Origin: Palsa-504 sp963839095
GTDB lineage: Bacteria; Actinomycetota; Actinomycetes; Streptosporangiales; Streptosporangiaceae
Direction of reading: 5' to 3'
DNA length: 64,000 nt
Assembly: GCA_963839095.1 (NCBI GenBank)
Contig: CAWIUF010000059.1
Coordinates: 1-64,000, forward strand
The notes under the pieces are model-generated. The model ran no database searches. It was not told where the DNA came from and worked only from the letters and a program-made list of their open reading frames with translations. The first letter of the stretch is position 1. Each line of letters begins with the position of its first letter. Positions 52,967 through 62,245 of the stretch are shown piece after piece. A program made the translations under genes and the position numbers.

Positions 52967-54625
52967 ATGCAGGCACCAGGGAGAACTGCCCGTAAGAGGT
53001 CACACGCCGTGTCTGATCGACTACCGGAACGTAAACCTGTGCCGGTCCTGGGTCACGAGCTCGCCGCCCGCCAGGAGCTCGCCGCCCGGCCGCCAGGTCC
53101 CCGCCCCCGTCCGTCCCCGTACCCGCCGCGCGGCGGCTACCCTCAGCCGGCCGTGGCCCCGGCCCCCGCCGCGATCCCCGGCCCGGCCGGGCTCACCGCC
53201 GGGCGCCGCGCCCTCATGCTCGCGGTCTGCTGCATGAGCCTGTTCATGGTGGGCCTGGACAACACCATCGTGAACGTCGGGCTGCCCACGATCGGGCGGG
53301 AGCTGCACGCCGGCGTGTCCGGGCTGCAGTGGACGGTCGCCTCCTACACCATCGCGCTGGCCGCGCTGCTGATGTTCGCCGGCGCGCTCGCCGACCGGAT
53401 CGGCCGCCGGACCATCTTCCAGGTGGGCCTGTCGCTGTTCACCCTCGGCTCCTGGCTGTGCAGCCTGGCCCCGGGCCTCGGCTGGCTGATCGGGTTCCGG
53501 ATCCTGCAGGGCGTGGGCGGCTCGATGCTCAACCCGGCGGCGCTGGGCATCATCACGAACACGTTCACCGGGCGGGCCGAGCGCGCCCGCGCGATCGGCG
53601 TCTGGGACGGCGTGTTCGGCCTGTCGATGGCGCTCGGCCCGGTGCTCGGCGGCGTGCTGGTCGGGACCGTCGGCTGGCGCGGCATCTTCTGGGCGAATAT
53701 CCCCGTCGGCCTGGCCGCCATCTCGCTGACCGCGCTGTTCGTGCCGGATTCCCGGGCCCCGCGGGCGCGCCGGGCCGATCCGGTGGGCCAGTTCGTCATC
53801 ATCGTCATGCTCGGCGCGCTGGCCTACGCGATCATCGAGGGACCCGCGCTCGGCTGGCGCTCACCAGAGATCCTCGGCTTCTTCGCGCTGGCGACCGCGG
53901 CGCTCGCGGTCCTGCTCGCCTACGAGCCCCGCCGCGCGGAGCCCGTGGTCGACCTGCGGTTCTTCCGCAGCGTGCCGTTCGCGGGGGCCAACCTGAGCGC
54001 GGTCTGCGCGATTGCCGCGATGGCCGGCTTCCTGTTCCTGTCCACGCTGTACCTGCAGGACGTGCGGGGTCTGTCGGCGCTGCAGGCCGGCCTGACGATC
54101 CTGCCCATGCCCGTGGTCATGGCGCTGTGCGCGCCGCTGGCGGGCCGGATGGTCGCCAAGCGGGGCCCGCGGATCCCGCTGATCATCGCGGGCGCCGCCA
54201 TGACCATCAGCAGCGCCGCGCTGTCCCGGCTGACCGGGTCGACCGAGCACCTGTACCTGATCGTCACCTACTCGATGTTCGGCATCGGGGCCGGCATGGT
54301 GAGCTCGCCGATCACCAACGGGGTGATGTCCGGCGTGCCGAAGACCCAGGCCGGGATGGCCTCCGGCATGAACTCCGCGAGCCGGCAGCTCGGCCAGTCA
54401 CTGGGCGTGGCCATCGTGGGCTCGGTCCTGGCCGCCAGCATCCGCGGGTCGATGCAGGACGGCTTCGTCCGGGCCGCCCACGCGGGCTGGTGGATCCTCG
54501 CGGGCTGCGGCTACGCCGTGCTGCTGCTCGGCCTGCTCTGCACGACCCGGTGGGCCCGGGCGACGGCGGCCCGGCTGGGCGAGGGCGACCCCGTACCCGG
54601 ACCGCGACCTGCTCACCTTCGGTGA
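52967..54625 (+). CDS. DHA2-type MFS drug exporter
   Basis: A 552-residue, 14-helix exporter of the EmrB/QacA group. An N-terminal ~85-residue proline-rich cytosolic region precedes LFMVGLDNTIVNVGLPTIGR (motif D1) and ADRIGRRTIFQVGLSLF (motif A). AIGVWDGVFGLSMALGPVLG is motif C. ATG 52967 has AAGGGG upstream; GTG 53009 is an alternative. It probably exports the product of the adjacent P450 or a drug. The next gene is a close paralogue, which indicates a tandem duplication. Confidence 0.9.
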   Translation: MQAPGRTARKRSHAVSDRLPERKPVPVLGHELAARQELAARPPGPRPRPSPYPPRGGYPQPAVAPAPAAIPGPAGLTAGRRALMLAVCCMSLFMVGLDNTIVNVGLPTIGRELHAGVSGLQWTVASYTIALAALLMFAGALADRIGRRTIFQVGLSLFTLGSWLCSLAPGLGWLIGFRILQGVGGSMLNPAALGIITNTFTGRAERARAIGVWDGVFGLSMALGPVLGGVLVGTVGWRGIFWANIPVGLAAISLTALFVPDSRAPRARRADPVGQFVIIVMLGALAYAIIEGPALGWRSPEILGFFALATAALAVLLAYEPRRAEPVVDLRFFRSVPFAGANLSAVCAIAAMAGFLFLSTLYLQDVRGLSALQAGLTILPMPVVMALCAPLAGRMVAKRGPRIPLIIAGAAMTISSAALSRLTGSTEHLYLIVTYSMFGIGAGMVSSPITNGVMSGVPKTQAGMASGMNSASRQLGQSLGVAIVGSVLAASIRGSMQDGFVRAAHAGWWILAGCGYAVLLLGLLCTTRWARATAARLGEGDPVPGPRPAHLR

Positions 54626-54676
54626 CGAACATCTCAGCCATCCGGCCTTGGCGTCCCGCCCGGCACCGGAAATAGT

Positions 54677-54696
54677 TAGTTGCAGGGACGCAACTA
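54677..54696. promoter_or_regulatory. Inverted repeat upstream of the second DHA2 transporter
   Basis: TAGTTGC-N6-GCAACTA has perfect 7-base arms, 32 bases before the TTG start of the second exporter. It is a candidate operator or a weak hairpin between the two transporters. Confidence 0.45.
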
Positions 54697-54728
54697 CGCT
54701 TTATTCCAGCCAGGCCGGGTGATACCGC

Positions 54729-56315
54729 TTGCCAGAGCTCAGCCGCCGCCGACGCCTGCTGGTGCTCGTGATCTGCTCATCCAGCCTGTTCATCGTGGGC
54801 CTGGACAGCACGATCGTGAACATCGCGCTGCCGTCCATCGGACGGGACCTGCATGCCTCGGTGGCCGGCCTGCAGTGGACGGTCGACGGCTACGCGCTCG
54901 TGCTCGCCAGCCTGCTGATGCTGTCCGGGGCGACCGCCGACCGGATCGGCCGCCGCCGCGTCTTCCAGACGGGCCTGGCCGTCTTTACCGCGGGGTCCGC
55001 GCTGTGCAGCCTGGCGCCCGGCCTGGGCTGGCTGGTCGCGTTCCGCATGATGCAGGCCATCGGCGGTTCGATGCTCAATCCGGTGGCGATGTCGATCATC
55101 ACCAACACCTTCACCGAGAAGACCGAGCGCGCCCGCGCGATCGGCGTCTGGAGCGCCACGTACGGCCTGTCCATGTCGCTCGGGCCGGTCGTCGGCGGCT
55201 TCCTGGTCGACTCCATCGGCTGGCGCGGCACGTTCTACGTGAACATCCCGGTCGGGCTGGCCGCCATCGCGCTGACCGCCCGGTTCGTGCCGGAGTCGCG
55301 GGCGCCCCGGCCGCGGCGGCCGGATCCGGTGGGGCAGGCGCTGATCATCGTCATGCTCGGGTCGCTGACCTACGCGATCATCGAGGGGCCTGCCCTCGGC
55401 TGGCGCTCGCCGGTCATCGTGGCGCTGTTCGCGGTGGCGGCCGCGGCCCTCGGCACGTTCGCGGCCTACGAGGCCCGGCGGACCGATCCCGTGCTCGATC
55501 CCCGGTTCTTCCGCAGCGCGCCGCTGGCGGGCGCGGTGCTGACCGCGATCAGCGCCACCGCCGCCGTCGGCGGCTTCCTCTTCCTGGCCACGCTGTACCT
55601 GCAGGAAGTGCGCGGGCTGTCGGCGGTGCAGGCGGGCCTGCACCTGCTGCCGATGGCGTCCATGGTGGCCCTCGGCGCGCTGGTGTCCAGCCGGGTGCTG
55701 GCCCGGCGCGGCGCGCGGCTGCCCATGGTCGCGGCCGGCCTGGCGCTGGCCGCGGGCGGCCTGCTGCTCTCCCGGCTCACCGCGTCCTCCGGCCTGGCGC
55801 CACTGGTCATCGCCTTCGTCGTGTTCGGCATCGGCGGCGGGGTGATCAACGCCCCGATCACGTACACGGCGGTGTCCGGCATGCCCGCCTCGCAGGCCGG
55901 CGTGGCCTCGGGCATCGCCTCCACCAGCCGCCAGATCGGCCAGGTGCTGGGCATTGCCGTGGCCGGCTCGCTGCTGGCCGGTAACCTGCGCGGCCAGCCG
56001 CTGCGGACCGGGTTCGTGGCGGCCAGCCACGCCGACTGGCTGCTGCTGGCCGCCATGGGAGTGGTGATCGTGGTGCTCGGGCTGGTGACGGCCAGCCAGT
56101 GGGCGGTGGGCACCGCCGCCAGGACCGCGGCCCGGTTCGCCGAGGCCGGCCCGGAGACCGCCGGCCCGCTACGCCGGGTACCCGGCGATTCTCTTCAGGG
56201 CGTCCAGCCCGGTGATCGTGATGCCCCGCTGGCCGGTCAGGATGATGCCGCGCTGCCGCCAGTTGCTCAGGGCCCGCGTCACCGTGGCGCGCGACGTGCT
56301 GGCCAGGCTGGCTAG
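54729..56315 (+). CDS. DHA2-type MFS drug exporter, paralogue of the preceding gene
   Basis: A 14-helix exporter very similar to its neighbour (LFIVGLDSTIVNIALPSIGR; ADRIGRRRVFQTGLAVFTAG; AIGVWSATYGLSMSLGPVVG). The start is TTG 54729. From about 56169 the frame reads through the convergent Crp/Fnr gene for 147 bases and adds a ~50-residue charged tail unlike a transporter. The normal stop has probably been lost by a base change near 56165. Confidence 0.88.
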   Translation: MPELSRRRRLLVLVICSSSLFIVGLDSTIVNIALPSIGRDLHASVAGLQWTVDGYALVLASLLMLSGATADRIGRRRVFQTGLAVFTAGSALCSLAPGLGWLVAFRMMQAIGGSMLNPVAMSIITNTFTEKTERARAIGVWSATYGLSMSLGPVVGGFLVDSIGWRGTFYVNIPVGLAAIALTARFVPESRAPRPRRPDPVGQALIIVMLGSLTYAIIEGPALGWRSPVIVALFAVAAAALGTFAAYEARRTDPVLDPRFFRSAPLAGAVLTAISATAAVGGFLFLATLYLQEVRGLSAVQAGLHLLPMASMVALGALVSSRVLARRGARLPMVAAGLALAAGGLLLSRLTASSGLAPLVIAFVVFGIGGGVINAPITYTAVSGMPASQAGVASGIASTSRQIGQVLGIAVAGSLLAGNLRGQPLRTGFVAASHADWLLLAAMGVVIVVLGLVTASQWAVGTAARTAARFAEAGPETAGPLRRVPGDSLQGVQPGDRDAPLAGQDDAALPPVAQGPRHRGARRAGQAG

Positions 56316-56858
56316 CTCCTCCTGGGACAGGGGTACCGCGATGTGAATCCCCTGGTCGGTCCTGCTGCCGAACCGGTCGGCCAGGCCGAGCAGGACGATG
56401 GCGAACCGGTGCGCTCCGTTGGTCACCGGGTAGCTGCGCCGCATCGAGTCCGCGTCGTTCCACCGGCGCGTGACCACCTGCCGGTAGGCGTGCCCGGCCC
56501 CCGGATGGTCGTCCAGGAGCGAGCTGAACTTGTCGTACGCCACGATCAGCGCCCGCACCGGGCCGATGGCCCGCACCGTGGCATTGCGGTACCCGGTGGT
56601 CTCGCCCGCGATCTCCCCGACGAGGTCGCCGTCCCCGCGCAGGGCGAGCGTCTGCTCGTGACCGTCCGCCGTCGACGAGAGGACCTTGGCCAAGCCGTCG
56701 AGCAGCACGAACACGTGAGTGGCGGGCTCGCCCTCGTCGCATATCATCGCGCCCGGCGCGAAGACGCGGATCCGGCCGAGGTCGGCCAGGACGGCCTGTT
56801 CTTCGGCCGTGAGCAGAGCCCAGAAGCCCTGGGCGGGTCCTATCTCGTGCGGGTTCAT
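56169..56858 (-). CDS. Crp/Fnr-family transcriptional regulator
   Basis: A 229-residue regulator. Residues 20-125 form a cyclic-nucleotide-binding fold (GAMICDEGEPATHVFVLLDG; LRGDGDLVGEIAGETTGYRN), residues ~150-225 the winged helix (PLSQEELASLASTSRATVTR; NWRQRGIILTGQRGITITG). The canonical R-S pair for cAMP is not evident, so the ligand is uncertain. ATG 56858 (MNPHEIG) is preferred, but an upstream TTG at 56942 is in frame. It is convergent with the second exporter. Confidence 0.88.
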   Translation of the reverse strand: MNPHEIGPAQGFWALLTAEEQAVLADLGRIRVFAPGAMICDEGEPATHVFVLLDGLAKVLSSTADGHEQTLALRGDGDLVGEIAGETTGYRNATVRAIGPVRALIVAYDKFSSLLDDHPGAGHAYRQVVTRRWNDADSMRRSYPVTNGAHRFAIVLLGLADRFGSRTDQGIHIAVPLSQEELASLASTSRATVTRALSNWRQRGIILTGQRGITITGLDALKRIAGYPA

Positions 56859-57043
56859 ATCACCGTAGCTGGGCTCAGATGCCGGCCTGGGGGTCATGAC
56901 CGGTACTGGTTCTACGATGAGCCATCCGGGTTCCGTTGACAAACTGTGAGGTAACGTGCCTTCCCGGCCCGCCGGGCCTCAGGGGAACGCTGCTCGGCAG
57001 GCCGGGAAGGAGCCAGGGGAGACGGGCCGGGCCGGGTGGCCGC

Positions 57044-57613
57044 TCATGCCCCCAGGAGGACGGTCACGGTCCAGGCCAGGAAGCACGCGACGGTGATGAA
57101 GGCCCAGGTGTCGGCCAGCTGGATCCGCTCGCGGCGGTGGCGGACCGCGCCGAGCATGAGGTTCACGTGCGCCCAGTCCCAGGCCGCCTCGCTGTCCGCG
57201 GACGCTCCGGTCAGCCACCGTACCCGGGGATCGAGCGGGGCGCCAGTGCGCCAGCGGTGGTCGTTCAGCTGGTCGAGGACGGGCCGGCTGGCCAGCAGCA
57301 GCAGCGAGGCGGCCCGCAGCCAGCACAGGATCAGGAAGCCGAGCAGGCTGACGCACGCCACCCCGGCCAGCCCGGGGCGCAGTACGGAGGGCGAGAACGC
57401 GGCCTCCAGCGCGATGCCGACCGAGAGCGCGCCCAGAATGCTGCCGCCCAGGAGGACGCTGCCGCGCGTGCCGCGCAGCAGCCATGCCATCTCGGCAATC
57501 TGATCCTGGGCAGGCCCCCGATCTGTCACCTCACCGTCCGCAGCGAGCTGGTCGTGACCGAAGCTGTGCCGCCCACCCATCGCCTCTGCCGATACAGCCA
57601 CAGTCACGGCCAT
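57044..57613 (-). CDS. Membrane protein of unknown function
   Basis: A 189-residue protein with hydrophobic segments near residues 52-70 (VLLGGSILGALSVGIALEAA), 80-100 (AGVACVSLLGFLILCWLRAA) and 172-189 (WAFITVACFLAWTVTVLLGA). The C-terminal half has a soluble part with WLTGASADSEAAWDWAHVNL. No family is recognised. GGAGGCGAGG supports ATG 57613. Confidence 0.65.
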   Translation of the reverse strand: MAVTVAVSAEAMGGRHSFGHDQLAADGEVTDRGPAQDQIAEMAWLLRGTRGSVLLGGSILGALSVGIALEAAFSPSVLRPGLAGVACVSLLGFLILCWLRAASLLLLASRPVLDQLNDHRWRTGAPLDPRVRWLTGASADSEAAWDWAHVNLMLGAVRHRRERIQLADTWAFITVACFLAWTVTVLLGA

Positions 57614-57742
57614 CGTCCTCGCCTCCGTACGTGCGCTTACCCGATGAGCTAAGCCAATCAGGGCAGGATGCGGCGTGCTACGCCACGCGAGACAGCCCGG
57701 CTGTCTCAAATGACGCACCACGGGGAGGACGGCTCAAGGCGG

Positions 57743-57961
57743 TCAGCCGCAGCCGCAGGCCCCGCCGCAGCAGCCTCCGCCGCCGGAAGGGCCGGCCGCC
57801 GGGCGGCCGGAAGCCAGGCCGCCCACCGCCACGGTGGACAGCAGCTTGACCGTGTCGTCGTGGCCCTGCGGGCAGGCGCACGGAGCCGAGGATTCGCTCA
57901 TCGGGCGGTTCAGCTCGAACGTGTCGCCGCAGGCGCGGCAGCGGTACTCGTAGCGGGGCAT
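57743..57961 (-). CDS. FmdB-family zinc ribbon protein
   Basis: A 72-residue protein. PRYEYRCRACGDTFELNRPM holds the first zinc cysteine pair and CACPQGHDDTVKLLSTV the second. The C-terminal tail is Gly/Cys-rich (GGGGCCGGACGCG). FmdB proteins are putative regulators or metallochaperones. It lies 9 bases after the minus-strand MFS gene's stop on the same strand and may be co-transcribed with it. Confidence 0.9.
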   Translation of the reverse strand: MPRYEYRCRACGDTFELNRPMSESSAPCACPQGHDDTVKLLSTVAVGGLASGRPAAGPSGGGGCCGGACGCG

Positions 57962-57970
57962 GGTCGCAGT

Positions 57971-59800
57971 TTACGCGCCGGCCGCCGGTCCGGTATCGCG
58001 CCGGGCCGGACCGCGCGCATCGCCGGCCGGGGAGGTGAAGCCCAGTTCGTCCGGCACGGCGGCCGCGCCACCGGGTCCGGCCGGCCGGGCGGTCGCGGGC
58101 CTGGCTGGCTCGGGCGGGGTCACCGGCTCCGCGTAGTAGAAGGCCTTGCCGCGCAGCAGCGACACCAGCGCGCCGGCGATTGACATGATGGCGGCGGCGG
58201 TGAAGACGATGACCAGGCCGTGGTGGAACGGCGCCGCGATCAGGTGCGGGAAGAACTGCCGGCCGGTGAGCACCGCCACGTTATGGGCGGACAGGTGGTG
58301 CAGGACCCCGGACGGGGCCAGCAGGTTCTGGATCGGGTTGTAGCCGAGCAGCGCGGCGAACATGGTGCTGACCGGGGGCAGGTGGCTGACGTGCGCGGCC
58401 ACCGCGGCCGGCACCCCCTGGGCGGTCAGCCCGCTGGTCAGCGTCTTGGGCAAGGTGGAGGCCAGGCCCGCGATCATCAGCGAGAAGAAGATCCCGATGG
58501 ACAGCGACATGCCCGAGTTCTGGAAGGTCGACCGCATGCCGGAGGCCGAGCCGCGGTGCCGGACCGGCACCGCGCTCATGATCGCGGCGGTGTTGGGCGC
58601 GGCGAACAGCCCCGAGCCGATCCCGTTGCCCAGGATCAGCAGCGCGAACACCCAGTAGGAGAAGTTCACCGGCAGCAGCATCAGCCCGACGAAGCACAGC
58701 GCGGCCAGCACCAGCCCGGCGGTGGCGAACGGCCGCGGGCCGTACCGGTCGGACAGGGTGCCCGAGATCGGCCCGGCGATCAGGAACCCGGCGGTGAGCG
58801 GCAGCATGTAGATCCCGGCCCACAGCGGGGTGACCGCGAAGTCGTAGCCGTGCAGCGGCAGCCAGATGCCGGCCAGCCAGATGACCAGCATGAACTGCAG
58901 CCCGCCGCGGGCGATCGCGCCGAGCAGGCTGGCCAGGTTGCCGGCCGCGAACGGCCAGACCTTGAACAGGCTCATCTGGAACATCGGCTCGGCGATCTTG
59001 GTCTCCACGACGCAGAACAGCGCGAGCACCGCGGCCCCGCCGGCCAGCCCGGTGATGATCCACGGGTTGGTCCACCCGGTCGGGTGCCCGCCGTACGGCT
59101 GGATTCCGTAGGTGATGGCGACGAGCAGGGAGCCCAGGCCGATCACGAACAAGACGTTCCCGATCCAGTCGATCTTGGCCCGCCTGGTGGTCGCGATCTC
59201 CCGCAGGGACTTGTACGCCCAGATCGTGCCGAACAGCCCGAACGGCACGTTCACCCAGAACACCAGGCGCCAGTCCCAGGCGGCCAGCACGCCGCCGAGC
59301 AGCAGCCCGACGAACTGCCCGGAGATCCCGGCGATCTGGTTGACGCCCAGCGCCATGCCGCGCTTGTTCGCCGGGAACGCGTCGGTCAGGATCGCGGCCG
59401 AGTTGGCCATCAGCATCGCCCCGCCGAACGCCTGCACGAAACGCCAGCCGATCAGCCACATCGCCCCGTCGGCGCCGGTCAGCGGGTCGAGCGAGAGCGC
59501 GATGGAGGCCAGCGTGAAGACGACGAAGCCCAGGTTGTAGATCTTCACCCGGCCGAACATGTCGCCGAGCCGGCCCAGCGTCACCACCAGCACCGACTGG
59601 ACCAGCAGGTAGCCGATGATCATCCACAGCAGGTAGCTGATGTTGCCCGGGTCGAGCGGGTTCAGGTGGATGCCGCGGAAGATGGCCGGCATCGCGATGA
59701 TCACGATCGAGGCGTCGATCGTCGCCATCGTCATGCTCAGCGTGGTGTTGGACAACGCGACCCACCGGTACCGGTCGGGCCTCCCGTCCGCGGTGCTCAC
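57971..59800 (-). CDS. DHA2-type MFS transporter
   Basis: A 609-residue, 14-helix exporter (TIDASIVIIAMPAIFRGIHL; GRLGDMFGRVKIYNLGFVVF; GMALGVNQIAGISGQFVGLL). It is only distantly related to the two DHA2 proteins at 53-56 kb. A long loop between helices 13 and 14 and a Pro/Ala-rich cytosolic tail of ~60 residues are present. The start is GTG 59800. The substrate is unknown; drugs or metabolites are likely. Confidence 0.9.
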   Translation of the reverse strand: MSTADGRPDRYRWVALSNTTLSMTMATIDASIVIIAMPAIFRGIHLNPLDPGNISYLLWMIIGYLLVQSVLVVTLGRLGDMFGRVKIYNLGFVVFTLASIALSLDPLTGADGAMWLIGWRFVQAFGGAMLMANSAAILTDAFPANKRGMALGVNQIAGISGQFVGLLLGGVLAAWDWRLVFWVNVPFGLFGTIWAYKSLREIATTRRAKIDWIGNVLFVIGLGSLLVAITYGIQPYGGHPTGWTNPWIITGLAGGAAVLALFCVVETKIAEPMFQMSLFKVWPFAAGNLASLLGAIARGGLQFMLVIWLAGIWLPLHGYDFAVTPLWAGIYMLPLTAGFLIAGPISGTLSDRYGPRPFATAGLVLAALCFVGLMLLPVNFSYWVFALLILGNGIGSGLFAAPNTAAIMSAVPVRHRGSASGMRSTFQNSGMSLSIGIFFSLMIAGLASTLPKTLTSGLTAQGVPAAVAAHVSHLPPVSTMFAALLGYNPIQNLLAPSGVLHHLSAHNVAVLTGRQFFPHLIAAPFHHGLVIVFTAAAIMSIAGALVSLLRGKAFYYAEPVTPPEPARPATARPAGPGGAAAVPDELGFTSPAGDARGPARRDTGPAAGA

Positions 59801-59919
59801 CGCCGTACCGTTCGCCGCCTGCTGTCCCGTTCAGCTGCCCTGATCTCACGCTTCGCCGCACGTTAACCCAGTCTACAGCGAATCACTTGCTTAATGGCAA
59901 CTATATATCTGGGCCAGTT

Positions 59920-60563
59920 TCAGGCGACCGGCTCCTCGTCGCTGCCTGCGTCGCCGGGCGGTCCGGGGGAGGCAGGGGTGCGCTCGAAGATGTAATACAC
60001 GGCGATCAGCGCGATCAGCACGAAGCGAGGCGACGGCGCTGAACAGCGCGACCAGCGATGGCGATCACGTAGACCAGGCCGCCACCGACGAACCGCACCC
60101 GGGCCGGCCAGTGCTGCTCCGGCGGCAGCGGCTGGTATACCCGCTGGCCGTGCAGCGTCCACTCGAAGATCGCGGCGAAGCCGAGCCGACATGCCAAGGA
60201 AAACCCCGGCGTACAGCATCATCGCCAGCTGTGCGTCGCCGCCGTCGTCCGGGAAATAGGATCCGCCTCGGTCGCGGTGGAGAACGGGATCAGCACGACG
60301 AACAGGAGCAGCACCAGGTTGAGGAACAGCAGCGTGCGGTCCACCTTCATGATCGACCTGACCAGCGCGTGATGGTTGACCCAGATGATGCCGATCATGA
60401 AGAAGCTGATCAGGTAGGCCAGGAAAGCCGGCCATTTGCCGTGCAGCTGGTCGAGTCAGGGTCCCGTGTCCCTCGGCCCTTCCACGGTGAGGTCGAGCGC
60501 GAGCAGCGTGATCGCCACGGCGAACACGCCGTCGCTGAAGGCCTCCAGCCGGGACCGGTCCAT
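59920..60563 (-). pseudogene. TMEM175-family (DUF1211) potassium channel, multiply frameshifted
   Basis: The product is readable only by changing frame about four times: MDRSRLEAFSDGVFAVAITL (with the FSD motif of the filter helix), then LISFFMIGIIWVNHHALVRS, LLFLNLVLLLFVVLIPFSTA, YFPDDGGDAQLAMMLYAGVF, FAAIFEWTLHGQRVYQ and RFVLIALIAVYYIFERTP. All parts of a bacterial TMEM175 channel are present in order. Either the gene has decayed recently or the sequence here is poor. Confidence 0.7.
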
Positions 60564-60585
60564 AGGCGCTCCTTAGCTCTGTCCG

Positions 60586-61206
60586 TTATCCGGCCGCGGC
60601 CGCGGGGTCGACCTTGGCCAGGATCTGGTCCACGCAGTCCTGCATGTGCCGCTGCCGGCCAGGCAGGTCCTTGCTGGCGAAGGTGTCCAGCATGGCCAGC
60701 ACGCGGTCCTGGCCGTTCAGGATCTCGAGCTGCTGCTTGGCCATCTCGTGCAGCGCGATCAGGGTCTCGTGGTCCGCGATGGCCCGGCGGTCGCTGGCGG
60801 TCTGCGCCCGGTTGGCGCTGACCTGCAGCGAGATCATGATGGAGAGCTGCGGCAGGTTGAGGATGGTGAGCAGCAGCGGCCACGGCGTCTTGTCGAAGCC
60901 GACCACGTTGCCGAGGAACAGCCAGGCCACGATGCCGATCGTGATGCCGATGAACACGTACATCGAGCCGCAGAACTTGTTGACCGCGTCCGCGATCCGG
61001 TCCAGGATCGACGTCCCGCGCACGTGCTGGGACAAGATGAGCTTGGGCAGGTGCGCCTCGGGATTGGCCCTGATCTTCTCGGCCCGCTCCCGCAGGTGCG
61101 CGGTGGCGTCCTCGATCGCGTGCCGGGCGGCGCCGTCGCTCGGCGGCCGCGGTGGGTTTGGCGACTCGACTACCTGCCCGTCGGACAGCGTGATCGTCTC
61201 GGTCAT
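60586..61206 (-). CDS. DUF1003-family membrane protein
   Basis: A 206-residue protein with the DUF1003 core: RIADAVNKFCGSMYVFIGIT, FDKTPWPLLLTILNLPQLSI and MISLQVSANRAQTASDRRAI. Two membrane helices lie at about residues 85-105 and 118-135, and a long cytosolic helical tail follows. The function is not known. GGAGGAACCC before ATG 61206 decides the start. It lies upstream of the TMEM175 gene on the same strand. Confidence 0.87.
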   Translation of the reverse strand: MTETITLSDGQVVESPNPPRPPSDGAARHAIEDATAHLRERAEKIRANPEAHLPKLILSQHVRGTSILDRIADAVNKFCGSMYVFIGITIGIVAWLFLGNVVGFDKTPWPLLLTILNLPQLSIMISLQVSANRAQTASDRRAIADHETLIALHEMAKQQLEILNGQDRVLAMLDTFASKDLPGRQRHMQDCVDQILAKVDPAAAAG

Positions 61207-61383
61207 GGGTTCCTCCGTGCAGGCCAGCACCAGCGTGATGCCACGATCAGTAAGGTACGAACTGGCCTAACCTAACGTCCCGCGGCCCGTGCCAGGTTCC
61301 CTCACGGCCGGCCGGGTTCAGAAACAATTATCCCGAACGAGTCCGCTGATACCCCCCAGCACCCGCAGAACGGGAACCTGACC

Positions 61384-61888
61384 TTGGCGCCCACCTGGCT
61401 GACCGTCGTCGCCGCCGTCTACCTCGCGGTCTGCTCGCCTGCGCGGGCGCCATCGCCGGGGATATCGTCATCGGCCGCCGCCGCCAGCCGATGGGCGTCA
61501 TGAACGCGGTCTACCCGGTCACCGCGCTGTACTTCGGCCCGCTCGCGCTCGCGTTCTACAGGCGGTGGGCCCGCGCGGGTACGGGTCCCATGCCGCGAGA
61601 GCGCCGCAGGCATCGTCGTCCGTACTGCGCGATCGCGCCGAGCCGAGGCTGGCCGCGACGGCCTCAGGCGGCGCCAAGGCGGATTTCGTCTCGCTGACCT
61701 GCTTCGAGATCGGACTGTTCGGCTGGATGGCCGTCATGACCTTCGTGCTGTTCCCGGCGCCGAACGAGCTGATGCCCGGCTCGGCCGCCTTCTGGCTCCT
61801 CATGCAGGCCGGCATGATCATCGGTTTCGCCACCTCGTGGCCGGCCAACGTCTGGCTGGTCAGGCGGGGCATCAAGATCCCGATGTGA
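61384..61888 (+). pseudogene. DUF4396 protein with internal deletion and frameshift
   Basis: The start gives APTWLTVVAAVYLAV and, after a frame change near 61435, GRRRQPMGVMNAVYPVTALY and FGPLALAFYRRWARAG. The 3' end gives KADFVSLTCFEIGLFGWMAV and ANVWLVRRGIKIPM. These are the two ends of DUF4396 membrane proteins, but the central ~80 residues with the HCGxGCTLGD motif are missing. The gene is therefore a deletion derivative, unlikely to be functional. Confidence 0.6.
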
Positions 61889-61956
61889 GCTCCCGGGCCG
61901 GGGTTAGCGCCGTTCTCCGGCCGGCTCGAGCAGCAGCCGATGGTGTCGCATGGCCG

Positions 61957-62220
61957 TCAGCGCCAGCGCTGCCGGTGGAAGTCCGCGTGCTCGCCGCTGG
62001 CGCCGATGGCGAACGCCGGCGCCACCGCCACCCCCAGGCGCCCCGCGCAGGCCCGGATCGACACCGCGGTGGCGATCCGGGTGTCGGTGTCGAGCGGCAA
62101 GTGCGGCCCGTGCTGCTCCAGCGACCCCACCGGCACCACCAGCAGCCGCCGGGTCGCCTGCTCCACGTCGGGCCACACCGCCCCGGCCAGTTCAAAGGCA
62201 GCTTCCGGCCGGTTGTCCAT
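61957..62220 (-). pseudogene. Creatininase-family fragment (MftE-like)
   Basis: An 87-residue open frame shows LLVVPVGSLEQHGPHLPLDT, DTRIATAVSI and FAIGASGEHADF, the N-terminal metal-binding part of creatininase-family hydrolases close to mycofactocin MftE. The rest (about 150 residues) is absent; the next bases do not continue the family. No other mycofactocin genes are present in the window, so the assignment to that system is only by similarity. Confidence 0.55.
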
Positions 62221-62245
62221 GCCGTCATGGTAGGGAGGCCGGCGA

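Noticed and set aside
58220..59866. A 548-codon plus-strand frame opposite the MFS gene
   Set aside because: The DHA2 transporter on the minus strand explains the DNA; the other frame has no recognisable protein features.
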